Assembly (NCBI GenBank): GCA_902493615.1
Contig: CABUQK010000026.1
Coordinates: 1 to 19,199, forward strand
Source: an uncultured Collinsella sp.
Lineage (GTDB): Bacteria > Actinomycetota > Coriobacteriia > Coriobacteriales > Coriobacteriaceae
Reading direction: 5' to 3'
DNA: 19,199 bases
Positions 14,738 through 19,199 of this stretch are shown here, piece by piece. A model generated the notes under the pieces. It made no database searches and had not been told where the DNA came from. It was given only the letters and a program-made list of their open reading frames with translations. The first letter of the stretch is position 1. Every line of letters starts with the position of its first letter. A program made the position numbers and the translations under genes.

Positions 14738-16768
14738 CTACAGCTCGTTGGCCGCGTGATACGCCGTGCGAATGGCGCTCGCGATGTCGGCGGTGCGCTC
14801 ACCCGAGCAGTCGCCCACGCAGGTCACGGGCACCGTCACGCCATCCAGGTCAAACGCGTTGGCCTTGGAGCCCACGGCCATCACCACGTAATCGCAGGCG
14901 ATCTTCACCGGCTCCTCGGCGCCGTCCTCGGTGGTGCGAACAGCCTCCACGCCCTCGTCGGTAATGGCGGTCAGGCGGGTCTTCACGTGCTGCTCCACGT
15001 TGTGCTCTGCAAAGTCGCTCATAATCAGCGGCAGAATGGTCTCGGACTCGCCCGCGGCAATCTTGTCAAGCATCTCCACGATCGCCACCTCGCAGCCGTG
15101 CTGCAGCAGGTACTCGGCAGTCTCGGTGCCCACCAGGCCACCGCCAATGACGGCGACGCGCCCGCTGAGCTCCACCTTGCCGGCCAGCACGTCCCAGCTC
15201 GAGACGACCTTCTCCGAGTCGGCACCCGGAACGGGGATGACCACGTCGTGCGCGCCCACAGCAACAATCGCAGCGTCGGCGGCGTTGAGGTCCTCAGCGG
15301 TAGCGACATGGTTGAGCTCAACCTTCACGCCCAGGCCAGGCAGAATCTTCTCGTAGTACTCGACCGAGCGCATAATCTCGTCCTTGCGCGGAGGCGCGGC
15401 CGCCAGCACAATCTGGCCGCCCAGATGATCGCTCGCCTCGTAGACGGTCACATCGTAGCTGCGCTTGGCCGCCACGCGCGCGGCCTCCAAGCCAGCAATA
15501 CCGCCGCCCACCACGGCGATCTTCTTGTCGCCCTCGCCCGGCTTGATGGCGATGGTCGCCTCGTCGCCGTTCTCGGCGTTGAGCACGCACGAGATGTACT
15601 TGCGGTTTTGAATCGCGTCGACGCAGCCCTTGTTGCAGTTGAGGCACTCGCGGATGGGCTCACCCGTGGCGGCTTTCAGCGCAATGTCGGGGTCGCACAT
15701 GAGCGAACGGCCGTACGCGATGATGTCGGCCGCGCCGTCTTCCAGAATCTTCTCGCCGGCCTCGACCGAGACAACGCGGCCGACGGTTGCCACCGGCACG
15801 GAGACCAAGGCCTTGACGCGCTCGGCCACGGGCAGCGTCCAGTTGTAGGGCATGGCGCCCATGGGCGGAATGGTGTCTCCCATGTTGCCGGTGTGGTTGG
15901 CCTGCGCGACCTGGATCATGTCGATGCCCGCGCCCTCGAGCAGCTTGGCGAACTCACAGGCCTCGTCGGGCTGCAGGCCGCCCTTGCCGCGCGGCGTGCC
16001 GTCGGGGTTCTCCATGATCACGGGGAGCTTGTACTCCACCATCAGCTGCGGCGCGGCTTCCTTAATGGCAGCGACGACCTCCAGCGCGTAGCGAACGCGG
16101 TTCTCGAACGAACCACCGTACTCGTCGGTGCGCTGGTTGAGGATGGCCGAGCACAGCGAACCCACCAGGCGGTCGCCGTGGACCTCGATGGCGTCGATCC
16201 CGGCCTGCTGCGCGCGAGCGGCCGAGGCAGCAATGGCCTCCTTGATCTGGGTGAGCTGCTCTACGCTCGCCTCGTTCACAAAGTGCTGCATATCGTGGTG
16301 CAGCTTGGCGTAGGCCTGGTTGCGAATCTCGTTGGACTCGGCCATCTTGGCGGCAAAGGTCTCCTCGTCACCGGCGGCCTTGGCCTCCTGCGCGGCCTTG
16401 GCGGCAGCCATGGATCCCATGACCATGCGGCCGACACCGGGCACGTCGTACTCGGGGTGGAACAACTGCAGCGCGACCTTGGCGCCGTGCTTGTGGACGG
16501 CGTCGGCCAGGGCCTTAAACGTGGGGATCTGGGCGTCGGTCGCCAGCTTGGGCGTGGGGCTTGCGGTCATGACGGGAGCGACGTCGCCGATGACGATGTA
16601 GCTCACGCCGCCACGGGCCAGGCGCTCGTAAAAAGCCAGGCTGCGCTCGCCAATGGAGCCGTCGCGCTCCTCGTAGCCGGTGGTCAGCGGCGGGAACATA
16701 ATGCGGTTCTTGAGCTCAAGGGGGCCAACCGTAATGGGCTGGAGCAGCTTGGATGCAGGTGCGGTCAT
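14738..16768 (-). CDS. NADH:flavin oxidoreductase / 2-enoate reductase family protein (FMN, 4Fe-4S, FAD)
   Basis: A 676-residue cytoplasmic redox enzyme of the 2,4-dienoyl-CoA reductase / BaiCD / enoate reductase family, which reduces activated C=C bonds with NAD(P)H. An N-terminal TIM-barrel FMN domain (about 1-365) contains LELKNRIMFPPL, VHGDRLVGSL and NQRTDEYGGSFENR. The [4Fe-4S] ligands are C375-x2-C378-x3-C382-x11-C394. A C-terminal FAD/NAD(P) part has two Rossmann motifs (AVVGGGIAGLEAA and VAVIGGGLVGTETAE). An Ala/Glu-rich helical insert lies at about 117-160. Where family members usually read HGxHGYL, this one reads HGDRLVGS, so the usual active-site Tyr is missing and the substrate may differ. 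ATG at 16768 is chosen because AGAGGAG lies five bases upstream; a GTG at 16774 overlaps that site. It appears monocistronic. The substrate (enoate, dienoyl-CoA, steroid or bile acid) is not determined. Confidence 0.9.
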   Translation of the reverse strand: MTAPASKLLQPITVGPLELKNRIMFPPLTTGYEERDGSIGERSLAFYERLARGGVSYIVIGDVAPVMTASPTPKLATDAQIPTFKALADAVHKHGAKVALQLFHPEYDVPGVGRMVMGSMAAAKAAQEAKAAGDEETFAAKMAESNEIRNQAYAKLHHDMQHFVNEASVEQLTQIKEAIAASAARAQQAGIDAIEVHGDRLVGSLCSAILNQRTDEYGGSFENRVRYALEVVAAIKEAAPQLMVEYKLPVIMENPDGTPRGKGGLQPDEACEFAKLLEGAGIDMIQVAQANHTGNMGDTIPPMGAMPYNWTLPVAERVKALVSVPVATVGRVVSVEAGEKILEDGAADIIAYGRSLMCDPDIALKAATGEPIRECLNCNKGCVDAIQNRKYISCVLNAENGDEATIAIKPGEGDKKIAVVGGGIAGLEAARVAAKRSYDVTVYEASDHLGGQIVLAAAPPRKDEIMRSVEYYEKILPGLGVKVELNHVATAEDLNAADAAIVAVGAHDVVIPVPGADSEKVVSSWDVLAGKVELSGRVAVIGGGLVGTETAEYLLQHGCEVAIVEMLDKIAAGESETILPLIMSDFAEHNVEQHVKTRLTAITDEGVEAVRTTEDGAEEPVKIACDYVVMAVGSKANAFDLDGVTVPVTCVGDCSGERTADIASAIRTAYHAANEL

Positions 16769-16908
16769 GGACACTCCTCTCTTGTAGGCGCGGCGGCGAT
16801 GATGCCGCGTAGTTGTCTAGAGGATATGGCATGGGGGCACAGCGGCACAACGAAAATCGGCGAATATCAGGTGGCGGCTGGTGGATGGGACGGGGCGGCC
16901 CGTCGGTT

Positions 16909-17215
16909 TGTCTCAATTTGTAACAGTTACGCGGCAAAACCGGGTCTTACTGTTACAGATCGAGACATTCCTCTCGGCCCATCCTCAACAATCTAGATCT
17001 GTAACAGCTAGGCCCACTTTTGGCCCCTATCTGTTACAGATCGAGACAAACCAAACCCGCCTGCTAGAAAATCTCAATCTGTAACGGTTACTCGGCAAAA
17101 ACCGTCCCTCGTGTTACAGATTTAGACAAACGGGACCCAACCCACCGGTATATCTCGATCTGTAACACCTAGCCGCCCAAATCGGGTCTAGATGTTACGG
17201 ATCGAGATTTTGTTT
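16909..17215. repeat. Array of four hairpin units with 80-81 bp period
   Basis: The 17-base motif TGTTACAGATCGAGACA occurs at 16951, 17032, 17112 and 17193 (with small changes), and its complement (TCTCGATCTGTAACA type) at 16909, 16990, 17070 and 17151. Each complement-motif pair makes a unit of about 59 bases with a 25-base centre; units are separated by unrelated spacers of about 22 bases. The 25-base centres differ in sequence, yet each has its own small complementary tip (CGG/CCG, GGCC/GGCC, CGG/CCG, CTAG/CTAG with CCC/GGG). The array fills most of the gene-free stretch between the oxidoreductase and the tRNA. There is no open frame, and no cas gene is in the window. Confidence 0.88.
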
Positions 17216-17255
17216 GAGAGGCCGAGAATTGGACCGAAAACACGGTCCCGAAATA

Positions 17256-17287
17256 ACAAAAAAGCTCGCCGGCTAGGCCGACGAGCT
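17256..17287 (-). terminator. Rho-independent terminator of the initiator tRNA gene
   Basis: On the minus strand an 11-bp stem with one mismatch (AGCTCGTCGGC with GCCGGCGAGCT) is followed by TTTTTTGTTATTT. It lies about 10 bases after the tRNA 3' end. A further hairpin, GGACCG/CGGTCC, lies at 17231-17248 downstream of it. Confidence 0.9.
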
Positions 17288-17296
17288 GCAAGTTCT

Positions 17297-17373
17297 TGGT
17301 CGCGGGGGCAGGATTTGAACCTACGACCTCCGGGTTATGAGCCCGGCGAGCTACCAGACTGCTCCACCCCGCA
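17297..17373 (-). tRNA. Initiator tRNA-Met (anticodon CAT)
   Basis: A 77-base cloverleaf with encoded CCA. The anticodon loop is CTCATAA (anticodon complement at 17337-17339). Features specific to bacterial initiator tRNA are three consecutive G-C pairs closing the anticodon stem (GGG/CCC) and an A11-U24 pair in the D stem (GAGC/GCTC). The T arm is GTAGG-TTCAAAT-CCTGC. The end pair is U1-G72, a wobble rather than the more usual C1xA72 mismatch; a weak end pair is still what an initiator needs to be formylated and kept off elongation. It has its own promoter and terminator. Confidence 0.95.
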
Positions 17374-17405
17374 ATGTCTGGGCGCCTCATGTGCGCAAGA
17401 AAGAA

Positions 17406-17434
17406 TATTACGCGGGAGTTCGGTAAACGGCAAG
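17406..17434 (-). promoter_or_regulatory. Promoter of the initiator tRNA
   Basis: On the minus strand TTGCCG (17429-17434) and TAATAT (17406-17411) are separated by exactly 17 bases, close to the sigma-70-type consensus. The start of transcription would lie some 25 bases before the tRNA 5' end. Confidence 0.7.
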
Positions 17435-17527
17435 GAAAATCTCGTAGAGCATAATTCCTTCATATTTAAACCCCTCAGCCCCTATCACCGTAAACGAATC
17501 GCAGCCGAGCGCCGTCGACGGCACGTA

Positions 17528-17533
17528 TACAAT
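17528..17533 (+). promoter_or_regulatory. Possible -10 element of coaX
   Basis: TACAAT within TATACAAT lies 36 bases upstream of the coaX ATG. No recognisable -35 hexamer is at the right distance, so support is limited to one element. Confidence 0.3.
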
Positions 17534-17569
17534 GGTGCGCGTCCTTTTATGCCAACACCGGGAGTAGAC

Positions 17570-18343
17570 ATGCTGCTCGCTATCGATATGGGAAACACGC
17601 AGACGGCCATGGGGCTGTTTGACGGAGACGAGCTGGTGCAGTCGTGGCGTATGCCCACCGACCGCTCCTATACCGCCGACGAGATCCACGTGCGCCTGAT
17701 GGGCTTCTTTAAGATGTACGGCCTTTCGCTCGATGCGGTCGACGCGATCGCCTTTGCGGGCGTGGTGCCGCAGCTCTCGCGCGAGTGGCACGCCGTGGCC
17801 GACCGCATTGCCGCAGACGCCATCGTCATCGGGCCGCAGACGGCCGCGGTGACCAAGCTGCGCGCGGCGCGTCCCCAGGCCGTAGGCGCCGATCGCGTCG
17901 CTAACGCCGTTGCGGCCGAAACTTTCTACGGCGCGCCGGCAATCGTGGTGGACTTTGGCACCGCGACCAATATCGACGTCATCGATGAGGACGGCTATTA
18001 CATTGGCGGAGCGATTGCGCCGGGCATCCGCATCTCCATGGACGCGCTTGCCGCCCGCGCCGCCAAACTCGCCAGCGTGCCGCTCGAGGCACCCGAACAC
18101 GCCATCGGCCGCGACACCGAGGAATGCATCAAGGTCGGCGCCGTGATGGGCGCCGCTGCCATGGCCGAGGGCCTGGTCGCGCGCATGAAGCGCGAGCTGG
18201 GCCGCGAGGATGCCACCGTTATCGCCACGGGCGGCCTCGCCGGCATCGTCGCCGATTCGACCGATGCCTTCGACGCGGTCGATGGACAGCTCACCATCAA
18301 GGGTATCTGCGAAATTTACCGCCGCATGCAGGAGCTGGGATAG
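17570..18343 (+). CDS. coaX: Type III pantothenate kinase
   Basis: A cytoplasmic enzyme of 257 residues, the usual CoaX length, that phosphorylates pantothenate in the first committed step of coenzyme A synthesis. It has the ASKHA fold: phosphate-binding DMGNTQTAMG at 6-15, GADRVANA at 106-113 with the catalytic Asp (D108), DFGTATNIDVID at 128-139 and GGAIAPGI at 146-153. Type III kinases are not inhibited by CoA and have a high Km for ATP. The open frame extends upstream across the antisense strand of the tRNA gene, but the ATG at 17570 is the clear start: GGGAG lies six bases upstream, and the protein begins directly with MLLAIDMGNT. It is divergent from the tRNA and convergent with the biotin ligase gene. 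coaX beside birA is a common pairing in Gram-positive bacteria. Confidence 0.95.
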   Translation: MLLAIDMGNTQTAMGLFDGDELVQSWRMPTDRSYTADEIHVRLMGFFKMYGLSLDAVDAIAFAGVVPQLSREWHAVADRIAADAIVIGPQTAAVTKLRAARPQAVGADRVANAVAAETFYGAPAIVVDFGTATNIDVIDEDGYYIGGAIAPGIRISMDALAARAAKLASVPLEAPEHAIGRDTEECIKVGAVMGAAAMAEGLVARMKRELGREDATVIATGGLAGIVADSTDAFDAVDGQLTIKGICEIYRRMQELG

Positions 18344-18400
18344 AGCAGGGGCTTAAGTCGAGCACGCCCGATGCCACAGTCCCCGCAAATGCTCGCCAAG

Positions 18401-18443
18401 CCTATTCCTCAAAACTGAATAATTTTCAATTTTGAGGAATAGG
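18401..18443. repeat. Long AT-rich palindrome between convergent genes
   Basis: A 14-bp perfect inverted repeat (CCTATTCCTCAAAA 18401-18414 with 18430-18443) continues inward after one mismatch with TGAA/TTCA. A partial third copy (CATTCCTCA) follows near 18457. No T tract follows on either strand, so it is not a standard terminator, although it could end or separate convergent transcripts. Confidence 0.7.
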
Positions 18444-18475
18444 GCGCTGGCAACCCATTCCTCAGATAGGCGAAA

Positions 18476-18501
18476 CCCTCCCCGGCACAGGCCGAGAAGG
18501 G
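18476..18501 (-). terminator. Terminator of the biotin ligase gene
   Basis: On the minus strand CCCTTCTCGGC pairs along 11 positions with GCCGGGGAGGG (two of the pairs are U-G), with a four-base loop, followed by TTTCG. Read on the plus strand, the same middle positions do not pair, so the element favours minus-strand termination; TCTTGTT follows on the plus side. Confidence 0.65.
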
Positions 18502-18541
18502 TCTTGTTGCCATCGTTATCTTTGAGCGCTGGCGCCCCGCG

Positions 18542-19199
18542 CTACAGCCCGCGAATTCGTACAGCCTCGGGCGGAAACTCCTGCTCGCCGGCATCGGTCT
18601 TGATGGTCGCGCGGCCCCAGATGTCCAGGCCCGCAAACACACCGACCGCAAGCGGCAAGCCGTTGGGAGACACCGCCGCAACCTGGCGGCCCAGCAGCGG
18701 CACCATGTCGAAGTACTCGCCCAGCACGGGAGCCAGCGGCCCTGCGGCGCCTTGCGGCGTGTTGGCAACAACCGCCCAGGCGTCCACGCGGGCCAGCACG
18801 GCGGCGGCCAGCGTCTCGAGCAGCGCTTCGTCAGCCACGTCCACACCAAGCTCGCTCAGCGCCGAACGCTCAATATCCACCGTCACCGCGGCAAACATGC
18901 CCGCAGCACCGGCACCGCCGTTCACGGCAACACGCGCGAGCGACGTCTCAAACGCAGGCGCACCGCACACGATATCGCTCGGCCACTGGATACCCACCTT
19001 ACCGGCAAGGCCCAACCCCGGCGTCGAAGCCGTGCCCACGAGCGCGTCCATCATGCCCATCGCGGCCACAAACGGCAGGCCGTGGAAGGCATGCATGTTC
19101 ACATCCGGACGCACGACCAGCGAAAACGTCAGCGAAGCATCGCCCGCGCTCCACGCGCACCAGCCCGCGGACACGCCCTCGCGGCCCGCGGCGCGCGCC
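18542..19199 (-). CDS. birA: BirA-like biotin--[acetyl-CoA-carboxylase] ligase (5' end outside the window)
   Basis: The frame is open to the right edge, so about 218 C-terminal residues are seen. The order of segments fits the catalytic domain of biotin protein ligase: ARAAGREGVSAGWCAWSAGDASLTFSLVVRP in the place of the biotin/AMP loop, VGIQWPSDIVCG in the place of LKWPNDI, then VTVDIE where GIGIN-type segments occur, and a small C-terminal domain with LGRQVAAVSP and GVFAGLDIWGRATI. The enzyme would attach biotin to carboxylase subunits. Two otherwise highly conserved motifs are changed (GRGRRGR-type loop and KWPND), so activity is uncertain. No N-terminal DNA-binding domain can be judged. 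A Met-like start at 19174 (GTG) would cut into the domain and is not the real start. Confidence 0.72.
   Translation of the reverse strand, partial: ARAAGREGVSAGWCAWSAGDASLTFSLVVRPDVNMHAFHGLPFVAAMGMMDALVGTASTPGLGLAGKVGIQWPSDIVCGAPAFETSLARVAVNGGAGAAGMFAAVTVDIERSALSELGVDVADEALLETLAAAVLARVDAWAVVANTPQGAAGPLAPVLGEYFDMVPLLGRQVAAVSPNGLPLAVGVFAGLDIWGRATIKTDAGEQEFPPEAVRIRGL

Noticed and set aside
14756..16996. 746-codon plus-strand open frame
   Set aside because: Antisense to the flavin oxidoreductase, whose cofactor motifs are unambiguous; the frame also runs into the repeat array.
16909..17215. CRISPR array
   Set aside because: The repeats alternate in orientation rather than being direct, spacers are only 22-25 bases, centres carry complementary tips, and no cas gene is near.
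17192..17569. Upstream extension of coaX
   Set aside because: It would read through the tRNA gene and its terminator; the ATG at 17570 has the ribosome binding site and begins exactly with the conserved kinase N-terminus.

Overview
The window is GC-rich, with long spurious open frames antisense to the real genes. Its gene content (a giant sortase-anchored surface protein, an Ech-type membrane hydrogenase, type III pantothenate kinase, a divergent biotin ligase) suggests a strictly anaerobic, gut-associated actinobacterium of class Coriobacteriia, most likely Collinsella or a close relative. This assignment is inference from composition and gene content; no search was run.

Layout, left to right. 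(1) 1-672: the tail of a probable sensor kinase gene, overlapping a complete NarL/LuxR-type response regulator on the + strand. (2) 673-1279: no gene; it holds two copies of a palindromic structured repeat, a 31-bp dispersed repeat, and the terminators of the next gene. (3) 1280-7564 (-): a 2094-residue cell-wall adhesin or pilin-like protein with signal peptide, von Willebrand A domain, ten isopeptide-type repeats and an LPTTG sorting signal. (4) 7565-8043: no gene; an 18-bp palindrome, further copies of both repeats, and the terminator of the next operon. (5) 8044-13712 (-): a five-gene operon for a group 4 [NiFe] hydrogenase of the Ech type. The order is echA-echB (fused into one gene), echC, echD, echE, echF. 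The complex would pass electrons between ferredoxin and protons and couple this to ion movement across the membrane. (6) 13893-14288 (-): an orphan double helix-turn-helix protein like the OrfA of IS3-family elements. (7) 14298-14737: AT-rich gap ending in a terminator. (8) 14738-16768 (-): a 676-residue flavin/iron-sulfur oxidoreductase of the 2,4-dienoyl-CoA reductase / BaiCD / enoate reductase family. (9) 16909-17215: an array of four hairpin units with an 80-81 bp period. (10) 17256-17434 (-): initiator tRNA-Met with its own promoter and terminator. (11) 17570-18343 (+): coaX. (12) 18344-18541: convergent intergenic region with a long palindrome and a terminator. (13) 18542-19199 (-): C-terminal part of a BirA-like biotin ligase running off the window.

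The hydrogenase and the flavin/Fe-S reductase both fit fermentative redox balancing. The surface protein fits host or matrix attachment. The most unusual content is non-coding: two unrelated repeat families (739-1139 plus 7809-7952, and 16909-17215) whose paired arms change together between copies. That pattern points to selection on, or at least maintenance of, a folded structure.
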